Shown here: positions 1-7,470 of the stretch, one piece after another
Layout: every line of letters starts with the position of its first letter
Numbering within the stretch: position 1 is the stretch's first letter
Notes under the pieces: model-generated
What the model was told of the DNA's origin: nothing
Seen by the model: the letters and a program-made list of their open reading frames with translations, nothing else
Databases searched by the model: none
Translations under genes and position numbers: made by a program
NCBI GenBank assembly: GCA_013151555.1
Contig: JAADIA010000028.1
Location: 1-21,723 of the forward strand
Reading direction: 5' to 3'
DNA: 21,723 nt
Source: Nitrospirota bacterium
Lineage (GTDB): Bacteria > NPL-UPA2 > JAADIA01

Positions 1-119
1 AGATGGTGAAACGATTGCTCAATTTAGAGGAAATTCCCCGTCCGGACCATGCTGCCGACGCCATAGGATTAGCCATCTGCCACTTGCATACTCGTACGTT
101 GCAAGACTTTAGACTTTAA
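1..119 (+). CDS. ruvC: RuvC Holliday-junction resolvase, C-terminal end (partial)
   Basis: The first 119 bases read in frame to a TAA stop and give the last 39 or so residues of RuvC, the nuclease that cuts Holliday junctions held by RuvAB. The visible part has the family's C-terminal signature: a basic helix (VKRLLNLEEIPRPDHAADA) whose DHAADA contains a conserved acidic residue of the active site, followed by the helix IGLAICHLHT. The gene starts outside the window. Position directly before ruvA and ruvB supports the call. The last codons and the stop (about 104-119) are made of the repeated word GACTTTA, which recurs inverted before ruvA, so the extreme C terminus may derive from an intergenic repeat. 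Confidence 0.9.
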   Translation, partial: MVKRLLNLEEIPRPDHAADAIGLAICHLHTRTLQDFRL

Positions 120-236
120 AAGAGGGGGAAACAAGCTGAGATAACCTCAGAGTTTATTTCCGCTTTTTACGCCCATAAAGGGCCATACTACAAAATAATA
201 CTATGTCAGGAAGCACTATAAACCGGAGGATAGACC

Positions 237-317
237 ATGAAAGAGTTGATTTTTGAGGGCTTAAGTCTATTGTCTAAGGTCTATATTTTAAGTCTAAGAT
301 CTGAATTGTCGTCATGA
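237..317 (+). CDS. possible 26-codon leader ORF upstream of ruvA
   Basis: An ATG at 237 lies 6 bases after a strong Shine-Dalgarno sequence (GGAGGA, 225-230) and opens a 26-codon frame ending at TGA 315-317. That stop overlaps the ruvA start in an ATGA arrangement. ruvA itself has no visible Shine-Dalgarno, so its translation may be coupled to this frame. The predicted peptide (MKELIFEGLSLLSKVYILSL...) is hydrophobic and matches nothing I recognise. Much of it is encoded by AT-rich words (TAAGTCTA), so it may be an accidental frame made when a repeat entered between the original ribosome site and ruvA. The ribosome site and stop overlap are seen directly; expression is inferred. Confidence 0.3.
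   Translation: MKELIFEGLSLLSKVYILSLRSELSS
258..300 (+). repeat. TAAGTCTA word repeat upstream of ruvA
   Basis: The words TTAAGTCTA, TCTAAGGTCTA and TTAAGTCTAAG are reiterated here. Their inverse (GACTTTAGACTTTAA) covers the last codons and stop of ruvC at 104-119. The two arrays form loose inverted arms around the ruvC-ruvA spacer. Confidence 0.45.
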
Positions 318-916
318 TTGATCATATTCGCGGCCAATTAGCTTTAAAAACGCCTACTTACCTCAGGGTAGAGGTAAACGGAATCGGTTATGGAGTTCAT
401 ATCCCCCTTTCCACTTATGATAATCTGGCAAAGACGGGAGAAAAAATAGAGCTTTATACCTTTCTTCATGTCCGGGAGGATTGCCTTCAGCTCTTTGGAT
501 TCAAGACCGCGGAGGAAAAAGAGATCTTCGAGATGCTCGTTTCCGTTTCCGGAGTGGGACCCCGCCTGGCTTTAAGAATTCTTTCGGGACTATCGGTGCG
601 GGAATTCCGGGAAGCTATCGGGCAGGAAAATTTGAGGCTCCTGACAGCTATTCCCGGCGTGGGCAAGAAGACAGCGCAAAGATTGGTTATTGAACTGAAA
701 GAAAAAATCGGTATCGCTTTAGCAGTTGAAGAGACGGAAAAAGCAGCCAAAACTCCCGAGGAAGCGCGTTTAATCAACGATGCCGTCTCGGCCCTGCTCT
801 CTCTGGGTTGTAAACCGGCCGAGGCGACTAAGGCGGTAAAGGAGGCAAAAATTTCCTTGCCGGACAAGGGCTCTTCGCTCGAAGAACTGGTTAAAGACGC
901 GCTTAAACATCTTTAA
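314..916 (+). CDS. ruvA: Holliday junction branch migration protein RuvA
   Basis: RuvA binds four-way DNA junctions as a tetramer and docks the RuvB motor for branch migration. The 200 residues match the usual length. The N-terminal OB-fold (about 1-62) opens MIDHIRGQL. The helix-hairpin-helix domain follows, with the hairpins SVSGVGPRLALRIL (about 78-91) and AIPGVGKKTAQRLVIEL (about 113-129). A linker from about 135 leads to the C-terminal RuvB-binding domain (about 152-200). The ATG at 314 is chosen because the protein begins where the family begins. No Shine-Dalgarno precedes it, and its ATG overlaps the stop of a 26-codon frame with a strong ribosome site. ruvB follows after a 217-base repeat-bearing spacer. 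Confidence 0.97.
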   Translation: MIDHIRGQLALKTPTYLRVEVNGIGYGVHIPLSTYDNLAKTGEKIELYTFLHVREDCLQLFGFKTAEEKEIFEMLVSVSGVGPRLALRILSGLSVREFREAIGQENLRLLTAIPGVGKKTAQRLVIELKEKIGIALAVEETEKAAKTPEEARLINDAVSALLSLGCKPAEATKAVKEAKISLPDKGSSLEELVKDALKHL

Positions 917-925
917 GCAATTTAG

Positions 926-1090
926 TGCCCCTGGGGGGGCAAAGAGGCACAGAGGACAGAAAAATCCGAAATGCTAAATTCGAAACTCGCAACAAATACG
1001 AAATATTAATTCTCGAAATCCTAAACATTGTTTCGGTCATTCGTATTTTGATCATTTGATATTGTTTCGTATTTCGGGCTTCGAATTTAG
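926..1090. repeat. word-repeat island between ruvA and ruvB
   Basis: A small hairpin (TGCCCC/GGGGCA, 926-941) and a GGCACAGAGG word come first. They are followed by nested inverted repeats built from CGAAAT/AATACGAA words: CTAAATTCGAA (974-984) with its complement at 1080-1090, and AAATACGAAA (994-1003) with its complement at 1065-1074. Both pairs share a centre near 1033, so the region could fold into one long imperfect hairpin. No T-tract marks it as a terminator. The GGCACAGAGG word also occurs between acpS and nnr. Confidence 0.7.
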
Positions 1091-1133
1091 AGTTTCCAAT
1101 TTTTGCCTTATCTCTTAAACAGGAGCAGGTAAG

Positions 1134-2153
1134 ATGAAAGAGAACATCGTCAGTCCGGAGAAAATAGAGGAAGATAAGGATTTAGATAACCGGCTCCGTC
1201 CAAATGCCTTAAAGGACTTTATCGGCCAGGAGAAATTAAAGGAGAAACTGAGTATCTTCATCGAGGCCGCTAAGAAACGTCAGGAAGCTCTGGACCATGT
1301 GCTTTTTTACGGGCCTCCGGGTTTGGGGAAAACGACCTTGGCAAACATTGTCGCCAAGGAGCTGGGGGTGCATCTCAACAGCACCTCGGGACCGGTAATC
1401 GAGAAGCCTATAGACCTATCTGCCATTCTCAGTCATCTTCAGAAGGGGGATGTCCTCTTTATTGATGAAGTTCATCGGCTGAATCATGTAGTGGAAGAAA
1501 TTCTTTATCCGGCTATGGAAGATTATAAGTTGGACATAATGATCGGTAAAGGGCCCAGTGCTCGTTCTATCAAGTTGGATTTGCCGAAATATACCTTGGT
1601 AGGGGCAACCACCCGGGCGGGACTCTTGACTTCACCCTTAAGGGCCCGGTTCGGAGTAGTTAACCGTATCGGCTACTACAATCAAGATGAGATGTATCAA
1701 ATTGTGAAGAGGTCCTCCCGCATTCTAAACATAGAGATAGATGATGAAGGAGCCATGGAGGTAGCTAAAAGGTCCCGCGGGACGCCTCGTATTGCCAACA
1801 GACTCCTCCGGAGAGTAAGAGATTACGCCCAGGTGAAAGCAGATAATATCATTGTTAAAGAAGTGGCGGATAAGGCTTTGGAGATGTTGGAAGTGGATAA
1901 ATTCGGCCTGGACGATATGGATAAAATGATTATCTCCACCATCATCGAAAAATTCCAGGGAGGCCCGGTAGGAGTAAATAGTTTAGCCGTGGCCGTTGGC
2001 GAAGAGAGAGATACTATAGAGGAAATGTATGAACCTTATCTAATTCAGGAAGGTTACCTGGAAAGGACTCCGGGAGGAAGAAAAGCCACTAAACGAGCTT
2101 ACGAATGTTTAGGGATTACCCCGGGGAAGAAAAAACAAGCGGAACTGTGGTGA
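1134..2153 (+). CDS. ruvB: Holliday junction branch migration ATPase RuvB
   Basis: RuvB is the hexameric AAA+ motor that drives branch migration with RuvA. The 339 residues fit the family. The N-terminal [19 protein letters not shown] is the typical RuvB opening. Walker A is [11 protein letters not shown] (about 60-70), Walker B is LFIDEVHRL (about 109-117), sensor 1 is GATTRAG, and the arginine finger lies in PLRARFG. The C-terminal winged helix ends in the family pattern [20 protein letters not shown]. The ATG at 1134 is preceded by AGGAGCAGGTAAG, an acceptable ribosome site. The stop overlaps the queH start, so the two are probably co-translated. Confidence 0.98.
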   Translation: MKENIVSPEKIEEDKDLDNRLRPNALKDFIGQEKLKEKLSIFIEAAKKRQEALDHVLFYGPPGLGKTTLANIVAKELGVHLNSTSGPVIEKPIDLSAILSHLQKGDVLFIDEVHRLNHVVEEILYPAMEDYKLDIMIGKGPSARSIKLDLPKYTLVGATTRAGLLTSPLRARFGVVNRIGYYNQDEMYQIVKRSSRILNIEIDDEGAMEVAKRSRGTPRIANRLLRRVRDYAQVKADNIIVKEVADKALEMLEVDKFGLDDMDKMIISTIIEKFQGGPVGVNSLAVAVGEERDTIEEMYEPYLIQEGYLERTPGGRKATKRAYECLGITPGKKKQAELW

Positions 2154-2680
2154 AAATTCTCCTGCATATATGTTGCGCCCCTTGCGCCCTTTATCCCCTT
2201 AAAGCTCTGGAGGGGAAAGGCTATGAGGTTCAAGGTCTCTGGTATAATCCTAATATCCACCTTTATCAGGAATATTGCCGGAGGCGGGACAGTTTGAAAG
2301 ATTATGCTGTTCGAACGAACCTGCCGGTTATCTATAATGACGAATATGGACTTAGAGAATTTATCTGCATGGTCGGCAAGGGCGAGGGAGAAGACCGGTG
2401 TCTGACCTGCTACCGTCTCCGTCTCCTGCGGGCAGCCGGGATAGCCAAACAAGAGAATTTCGATTCCTTTACCACTACGCTTCTCTCCAGTCCCTATCAA
2501 AAACATAAACTTATAAGGAAAATAGGCGAGCAAGTAGCGGAAAAAGCTGGAGTTACCTTCCATTACGAAGATTTTCGCGTGGGAAACAAGGAAAATATCC
2601 GCTTATCAAAAGAAATAGGGCTATATCGTCAACAATATTGCGGTTGTATCTATAGCGAATATGAAAGATTTAAAAAATAG
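2150..2680 (+). CDS. queH: epoxyqueuosine reductase QueH (DUF208)
   Basis: QueH reduces epoxyqueuosine to queuosine in tRNA and is the non-homologous alternative to QueG. At about 176 residues it shows the family cysteines: HICCAPC near the N terminus, the CLTCY pair in the middle and YCGC near the C terminus, which are expected to bind an iron-sulfur cluster and a second metal. It also has the conserved [27 protein letters not shown] and DFR segments. I chose the GTG at 2150, which overlaps the ruvB TGA (GTGA) and places HICCAPC where the family has it. A GTG at 2147 or an ATG at 2105 would add residues that the family lacks. A ruvAB-queH order is consistent with a shared transcript. The stop TAG is followed at once by a TTTAAGG array. 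Confidence 0.93.
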   Translation: MKILLHICCAPCALYPLKALEGKGYEVQGLWYNPNIHLYQEYCRRRDSLKDYAVRTNLPVIYNDEYGLREFICMVGKGEGEDRCLTCYRLRLLRAAGIAKQENFDSFTTTLLSSPYQKHKLIRKIGEQVAEKAGVTFHYEDFRVGNKENIRLSKEIGLYRQQYCGCIYSEYERFKK

Positions 2681-2720
2681 TTTAAGGTTTAAGGTTTAAG
2701 GTTGAAAGTTTAAAGTTAAT
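2681..2720. repeat. TTTAAGG / GTTGAAAG word repeat
   Basis: Directly after the queH stop come three tandem AGGTTTA units, then GTTGAAAG and TTTAAAG. The same words occur inside the tilS coding sequence at 20235-20276. No hairpin or terminator is evident. Confidence 0.7.
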
Positions 2721-2765
2721 AGAACTTTAAGCGAGAGAGTGGAGTCCGGGACTTAAGGTAATTCT

Positions 2766-3440
2766 ATGAAAGTTAGTGCCAGTCGAGTGATAAGGAAGTT
2801 TCTCTGGAGTAGCTACGATAATTTAGGAGCAATTATCCTGGGTAATATACTCTGGTTTTTTCTCTGTCTGCCCGTCGTTACCGCTCCCGCTTCCACTGCC
2901 GCTCTCTTCTCGTTTACTAATCGCCTCATTTCCGGGAAAGGGGCAACGGCAGGAGATTTCTGGAAGGGATTCAGAAAATATTTCTTGAGGAGTTCTTACT
3001 TAGGATTGATTTATCTCGCACTTTTAGCTATGGTTGCAAGTAATATCTTCCTTTACCGGCATCTGAGCCAGACCGCAAGAATAGTTGCTATTTTTCTGGG
3101 AGCAGTAAATCTCTGGCTGTTTCTTTTCTTCTCTTTGATGGTGATATATAGCTTGCCCCTCATGGTCAAGCAGGACCTTGGCTTGAAAAAATCACTTAAG
3201 CAATCGGCGTTATTGGCTCTGGATAATCCTTTCTTTACTATAGCCATTTCCATCCAAGCTGTAATCATTTCCTTCCTTTCCATACCTTCAATAGTTGGGG
3301 CCATCTTTCTCATGACGGGCTTGATAAGTCTGTTATTAAACCAGGCCCTTCAGGAACTTTTTGATAAATATGAAGGCAATAATAAAGAAGAAAAGGAAGA
3401 GAGAAGGAGTCTGAGAACAATATTCAGACCCTGGGAATAA
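2766..3440 (+). CDS. DUF624 / YesL-type integral membrane protein
   Basis: A 224-residue membrane protein of the DUF624 (YesL) type. The opening VIRKFLWSSYDNLGAIILGNILWFFLCLPVVTAP has the family pattern of a short amphipathic start and a first membrane helix ending in a proline-rich turn. Four to five hydrophobic segments follow (about 24-48, 78-98, 104-130, 150-172 and 174-192), and the tail is highly charged (KYEGNNKEEKEERR). The molecular role of DUF624 proteins is not established, but the genes often sit beside CUT1 sugar ABC transporters and glycoside-degradation genes, as here. ATG 2766 has AAGG at a suitable distance. The following gene has its own promoter, so the two may be separately transcribed. 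Confidence 0.75.
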   Translation: MKVSASRVIRKFLWSSYDNLGAIILGNILWFFLCLPVVTAPASTAALFSFTNRLISGKGATAGDFWKGFRKYFLRSSYLGLIYLALLAMVASNIFLYRHLSQTARIVAIFLGAVNLWLFLFFSLMVIYSLPLMVKQDLGLKKSLKQSALLALDNPFFTIAISIQAVIISFLSIPSIVGAIFLMTGLISLLLNQALQELFDKYEGNNKEEKEERRSLRTIFRPWE

Positions 3441-3473
3441 AGCTCAAATTCCGACCTCAGCATCTTAAAAAGC

Positions 3474-3502
3474 TTGACTTAGCCCAAGGTTTAAATTATA
3501 CT
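3474..3502 (+). promoter_or_regulatory. sigma70-type promoter for the HEAT lipoprotein / permease genes
   Basis: TTGACT (3474-3479) and TATACT (3497-3502) are separated by exactly 17 bases, a near-consensus housekeeping promoter. The likely start near 3509 leaves a leader of under 20 bases, with a GGGAGA ribosome site before ATG 3527. Confidence 0.7.
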
Positions 3503-3515
3503 TGACTAAATCAAG
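3501..3515. promoter_or_regulatory. small dyad at the transcription start, possible operator
   Basis: CTTGA-CTAAA-TCAAG is a perfect 5-bp dyad overlapping the end of the -10 hexamer and the expected start site. That is a common position for a repressor operator, though the arms are short and chance is possible. Confidence 0.3.
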
Positions 3516-3526
3516 GGAGAAAAGTA

Positions 3527-5008
3527 ATGCGAAGGAAACCTATCTTAGCTATATTTTTTTTAGCCCTGATCCTGTCCGGTTGTGCCCGCTCGCTGGAAAA
3601 AGGGTGGGAAAAAGCGGATGAAGGGAAAACAGCGGCAGCTATCAAGGACTTCTCCCAAGCTTTGACCGATAGCAATGAGACTTACCGGAGATTAGCAGCT
3701 GAGGAACTAATTAAAATAGGGACGCCGGCTATTCCCGTCCTTGAGGAAGCCTTACTAAGGAAGAGTTCTTATTATGATATTTACTACAACGAATCAAGGA
3801 GGGAAGCTGCTTGGGCCCTGGGAGAGATAGGATCAGCAAAAGCGGTGCCTTCCTTGTTAACTGCTCTGAGAACAGCCAGGGAGGTTTATAAAGAAAAGGA
3901 CCTGATTGCAAAGATTAATAATTTAAAAAGCAGAGCTCGATTAGCCAAGATGGTCAAGGCGGTAATGAATCTCTCCAATAAGAAGGAAGACCAGCCAACC
4001 ATAGCTAAGGCAATGAAGAAATATGTAGAAAAGATAGAAGAATCTCTCCGGGAATCTTTCAAGGATAAGGACGGTTTTTACCGCGAGCAGGAATTGGTCT
4101 CTGCAATTAACCGTATCAAACTGCTTCAGCTGCCCGGGGAAGCAGGAAAGAAGGTAAAAAAAGAAGCTCTAAAGATAGTTGAGAATAGACTAAGAGCAAA
4201 GAGGTATTCTCCCCCTTCTTACCTAATCGCCAGCATAGAGGCTTTGGGAAAGATAGGAGATAGTCGTGCTGACGGGCCGCTCTTAGAGGCATTTGAAGAG
4301 TCTTATCTCAGGCCCGAAGTTGCTTTAGCCTTGGCTAATATCGGCGACCGGAAAACGTTTCCTTTCCTGGAAAAAGCTTGGGAGAAAGAGAAAGAAGACT
4401 CCCTTAAAATGAGCTTGGAGGCCGCTCTCTACCTTATGGGAGATGAATCGAAAGGGGAGCTATTAATAAAGAGGCTGGGGGATAAAAAACTCCGGATGGA
4501 AGCCGTTAAGCTCCTGGGAAAGATTAGAGATAAGAAAGGGGTGGAACCGCTGATCAAGACCTTGAACGATAAGTCTCCGGAGTTAAGGCTGGAAACCGTC
4601 AAGGCTTTGCACCGGATAGGAGGAAAAGAAGCAGAAGAAGCTCTGCTGGGGGCTTTAAACGATAACAATCCCCAGGTGAAGAAAGAAGCTATTCTTACTG
4701 TCGTTAACTCCGAAAAATCGGTGGATGCTCTTCAGAAGATAGTCGCAGATGAAAAAGAGAAGCTAATAATTCGTTTAGCAGCAGCTTCCCGGCTGGGAGA
4801 GTGGAATAAGGAAAATAACCTTCCCCTCGCTATAAAGGTAGCGAAGGAAAAGACCTTTTCTAAAGAGGAAAGAATGATGGCTATAAATGCTCTGGCAAAC
4901 ACAGAAGCAAACAGGGAAATCTTAAGAGAGATATACCAGGATACGGGAGAGAACTTCTTGATTCGATTTCAAGCGAGAAAAGCTCTCCGCCGGGGGGATA
5001 AAAGATAG
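3527..5008 (+). CDS. HEAT-repeat lipoprotein
   Basis: A 493-residue predicted lipoprotein. The N terminus is a type II signal peptide: basic MRRK, a hydrophobic core, and lipobox LSGC with the lipidated cysteine at 19. A TPR-like helix pair follows (EKADEGKTAAAIKDFSQAL, about 28-46). The remainder is HEAT/PBS-lyase-type repeats, clearest at about 55-115, 225-285 and 305-395, with units such as EAAWALGEIGSAKAVPSLLTAL and RLETVKALHRIGGKEAEEALLGAL. A charged helical stretch (about 125-215) separates the first repeat group from the rest. HEAT repeats bind other proteins, so this is probably an extracytoplasmic scaffold. It sits where a sugar ABC locus normally carries its binding-protein gene, but it has no binding-protein fold that I recognise. 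Its stop overlaps the next start by one base (TAGTG). Confidence 0.8.
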   Translation: MRRKPILAIFFLALILSGCARSLEKGWEKADEGKTAAAIKDFSQALTDSNETYRRLAAEELIKIGTPAIPVLEEALLRKSSYYDIYYNESRREAAWALGEIGSAKAVPSLLTALRTAREVYKEKDLIAKINNLKSRARLAKMVKAVMNLSNKKEDQPTIAKAMKKYVEKIEESLRESFKDKDGFYREQELVSAINRIKLLQLPGEAGKKVKKEALKIVENRLRAKRYSPPSYLIASIEALGKIGDSRADGPLLEAFEESYLRPEVALALANIGDRKTFPFLEKAWEKEKEDSLKMSLEAALYLMGDESKGELLIKRLGDKKLRMEAVKLLGKIRDKKGVEPLIKTLNDKSPELRLETVKALHRIGGKEAEEALLGALNDNNPQVKKEAILTVVNSEKSVDALQKIVADEKEKLIIRLAAASRLGEWNKENNLPLAIKVAKEKTFSKEERMMAINALANTEANREILREIYQDTGENFLIRFQARKALRRGDKR

Positions 5009-5934
5009 TGAAGCCGAGAACCAAGCGAAAGATAAGGGAAGCAGCCAGCAGCTATGCTTTTTTAATGCCTAACTTCCTGGGTTTCTTGCTGTTTACTTCC
5101 GGTCCGGTAATTTTTTCTCTCTTCCTGGCCTTTACAAAATGGGATCTTCTTACCGACTCCTCCTTAAAATGGGTAGGCTTGGAGAACTTCGTTAGGCTTC
5201 TCTGGTTTCATTACGAAGCCGGCGCTCCGGTCGCTAATGACCCTTACTTCTGGAAATATGTTGGGAACACTTTCTTCATAATGTTAGGAATTCCGGTAGG
5301 AATGGCCGGTTCCTTAGCTTTGGCCGTCGCTATGAATCAGCGTTTGAAAGGAATCGTCTTCTTCCGGACTGTCTATTTCCTCCCGACTATCTCCATGGGA
5401 GTAGCTATCTACATGCTCTGGCGATGGATTTACAATGAGGATTTCGGCCTGATAAACAGTTTATTAGCCATGATAGGTGTTGACGGACCAGGTTGGCTTA
5501 CTTCTACCGCTTGGTCTAAGCCCGCTCTAATGATTATGAACCTCTGGGGAACGGTAGGAGGATATAATATGATCCTCTATTTAGCCGGACTTCAGGGGAT
5601 CAGCCCTGAACTTTATGAAGCAGCCAGTATAGATGGAGCCAGCCCCTGGCAAAAGTTCCGGAGTATTACCTGGCCGATGCTCGGTCCGACTACCTTCTTC
5701 ATTTTCGTAATGAGTATGATAGGTGGTTTTCAGAGCGGCTTCGAGGCGGCCTATATCATGACCAACGGAGGACCCGCAGGATCAACTACCACCATCAGTT
5801 ATTACATCTGGCAGAATGCATATAACTGGTTCAAGATGGGCTATGCGGCTTCTATCGCCTGGGTCCTTTTCATTATGGTATTTAGTGTGACTATTTTCAA
5901 CTGGAAGGTAGGAGGGAAAATTGTTCATTATTAA
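5008..5934 (+). CDS. sugar ABC transporter permease (CUT1, MalF/UgpA-like)
   Basis: A 308-residue inner-membrane permease of the carbohydrate uptake-1 family, expected to pair with the permease encoded at 6085-7344 and the ATPase encoded at 10104-11207. About six membrane segments are visible. The cytoplasmic EAA loop that contacts the ATPase reads EAASIDGASPWQKFRSITWPMLGP (about residues 201-224). Before it lies the conserved MNLWGTVGGYNMILYLAGLQ. The N terminus (YAFLMPNFLGFLLFTSGPVIFSLFLAFTKWD) is typical of the MalF/LacF side. GTG 5008 is used as start because it overlaps the upstream stop and gives the usual length. The transported sugar cannot be told from the sequence. Confidence 0.93.
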   Translation: MKPRTKRKIREAASSYAFLMPNFLGFLLFTSGPVIFSLFLAFTKWDLLTDSSLKWVGLENFVRLLWFHYEAGAPVANDPYFWKYVGNTFFIMLGIPVGMAGSLALAVAMNQRLKGIVFFRTVYFLPTISMGVAIYMLWRWIYNEDFGLINSLLAMIGVDGPGWLTSTAWSKPALMIMNLWGTVGGYNMILYLAGLQGISPELYEAASIDGASPWQKFRSITWPMLGPTTFFIFVMSMIGGFQSGFEAAYIMTNGGPAGSTTTISYYIWQNAYNWFKMGYAASIAWVLFIMVFSVTIFNWKVGGKIVHY

Positions 5935-5989
5935 CCCTATTCTACCTCTTCCGGAATTTCCAAGCACGGTTCCGGAACCAGTTTGTAAA

Positions 5990-6010
5990 GAGCAGGGCAG
6001 ACGCCTGCTC
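5990..6010. other. hairpin between the two permease genes
   Basis: GAGCAGG (5990-5996) and CCTGCTC (6004-6010) form a 7-bp stem with a 7-base loop inside the 150-base spacer. No T-tract follows, so it is more likely to be an mRNA-stabilising or incidental structure than a terminator. Confidence 0.35.
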
Positions 6011-6084
6011 CAATTCCCGGGCCTGGCAGGAACTAAAGACATGAATAAAAGCAGGCGGAAATTCCCCGGAGGGTAATTGCTCAG

Positions 6085-7344
6085 ATGAAATCTCTAACAG
6101 CTAAGGAATCAAAAGCGAGAAAGAAGAGAAAAGGACTGTTCAAAAAGTTCTTTCTCTATGCTTTACTCTCTTTCTTTGGGATAAGTATGGTTACCCCTTT
6201 CTTTTGGACGCTCTCTACCTCCCTCAAAGAACCGGGGAATATATTTACTTCTACTCCGGAATGGATACCAAGAGCTAAATTCATAGAAAGGGAAGGGAAA
6301 AAGCTGGATATAAGAGTTAAAGAAGAAAATGCCACTTTTAAAGTCTTAGCTACCGGAAAAATAAGGATAGGAAGAAAAAACCGGATCTACTCTGAACGTC
6401 CGGAATGGTGGAACCCCTTCCTGAAAAAATATTATGTCCTGGAAAAGAGGAAAGAAGAGGGAAAAGAAAAACCAAAGAGAATATATGTAAAAATACTTAA
6501 GGAGAAGGCGAAAGTAGAAATCATTCAGGAAGGACCGGATAAAGGAAAAGTCTTGGAGGTCCCTTCTAATGCTATAAAGGAGCGAGTAAATCCTGCCTGG
6601 AAAAATTATTTGGAGGCCTGGAGAGCAATTCCTTTCGCCCGGGGATATATAAACAGTCTTTTTGTATCCATCACGATAACCTTAGGCCAGGTATTCACCA
6701 GCGCCTTAGCCGCTTACGCATTTGCTCGCCTTTCCTTTCCCGGAAGAGATAAACTCTTCTTAGGATATTTAGGCACGATGATGATTCCCGGGGCAGTAAC
6801 GATGATTCCCGTCTTCATCCTCCTGAGAAAACTACCGGAAGTTCTTAACTGGATATTCCACACGGATTTCTGGTCAACTACTCAATATCTGGGGCCTTAT
6901 ATGGTAGGAACCCCTATCGGCATTGATTCTTATTTTGCTTTAATCGGCCCGCTTCTTTTCAGCGCCTACGGGACATTTATGCTACGGCAGTTCTTTATGA
7001 CCATCCCCCGGGATTTAGAGGATGCAGCCAGGATTGATGGATCCGGTCCTTTCGGCACCTTCTTTCGCATAATTCTTCCTCTATCCAAACCGGCCCTGGC
7101 TACCTTGACCATTTTTACCTTCATGAATTCCTGGAGATCTTTCCTGTGGCCTTTGATTATCACCAACAGCATGGAGATGAAAACTATCCCGGTAATGATT
7201 GCCTCCTTCCAGGGGCTCTACATTACCGATTGGCATCTCCTTATGGCAGCTTCGCTTATTGCCCTCGTTCCCATGTTAATCGTTTTCATCATCGGGCAGC
7301 GATTCTTCGTGGAAGGAATCAGGCTGGGAGCTATTAAGGGGTAG
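6085..7344 (+). CDS. sugar ABC transporter permease (CUT1, MalG-like) with large insert
   Basis: The second permease of the transporter. The fold matches the MalG/UgpE side: first membrane helix about 21-45, the signature WTLSTSLKEPGNIF, the conserved NYLEAWRAIPFARGYINSLF, and an EAA loop EDAARIDGSGPFGTFFRIILPL. At 419 residues it is far longer than the roughly 275-300 usual for this family. Most of the excess is a lysine- and glutamate-rich stretch at about residues 64-167, between TPEWIPR and NPAWKNYLEAWR, which should lie outside the membrane. A shorter extra segment occurs near residues 255-285 (WIFHTDFWSTTQYLG...). ATG 6085 has GGAGGG 11 bases upstream. The TAG stop is the first triplet of a word-repeat element. 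Confidence 0.92.
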   Translation: MKSLTAKESKARKKRKGLFKKFFLYALLSFFGISMVTPFFWTLSTSLKEPGNIFTSTPEWIPRAKFIEREGKKLDIRVKEENATFKVLATGKIRIGRKNRIYSERPEWWNPFLKKYYVLEKRKEEGKEKPKRIYVKILKEKAKVEIIQEGPDKGKVLEVPSNAIKERVNPAWKNYLEAWRAIPFARGYINSLFVSITITLGQVFTSALAAYAFARLSFPGRDKLFLGYLGTMMIPGAVTMIPVFILLRKLPEVLNWIFHTDFWSTTQYLGPYMVGTPIGIDSYFALIGPLLFSAYGTFMLRQFFMTIPRDLEDAARIDGSGPFGTFFRIILPLSKPALATLTIFTFMNSWRSFLWPLIITNSMEMKTIPVMIASFQGLYITDWHLLMAASLIALVPMLIVFIIGQRFFVEGIRLGAIKG

Positions 7345-7466
7345 GATTAAGGGCTGATGGTTAAGGGGTATAAGGGGAGATCACTTCGTTCGCTTCAATA
7401 ATTAAGTTTTTTTACTTAATACTTATAACTTAATACTTAATACTTAATACTATTTTACTTAATCCT
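7343..7466. repeat. TAAG/TACTTAAT word-repeat element, copy 1
   Basis: This 124-base element lies between convergent genes and is bounded by perfect 9-bp inverted ends, AGGATTAAG (7343-7351) and CTTAATCCT (7458-7466). Inside are GGTTAAGGGG words, a core TCACTTCGTTCGCTT (7381-7395), ATTAAGT-T5-ACTTAAT, and tandem ACTTAATACTTAAT units. The AG of the malG TAG stop is the first part of the element. It could act as a two-way terminator, since T-runs and short stems exist on both strands, but this is inferred. Confidence 0.75.
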
Positions 7467-7470
7467 GTAC

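Noticed and set aside
2105-2149. ATG start for queH inside ruvB
   Set aside because: It would overlap ruvB by 49 bases and add residues absent from QueH; GTG 2150 overlaps the ruvB stop neatly.
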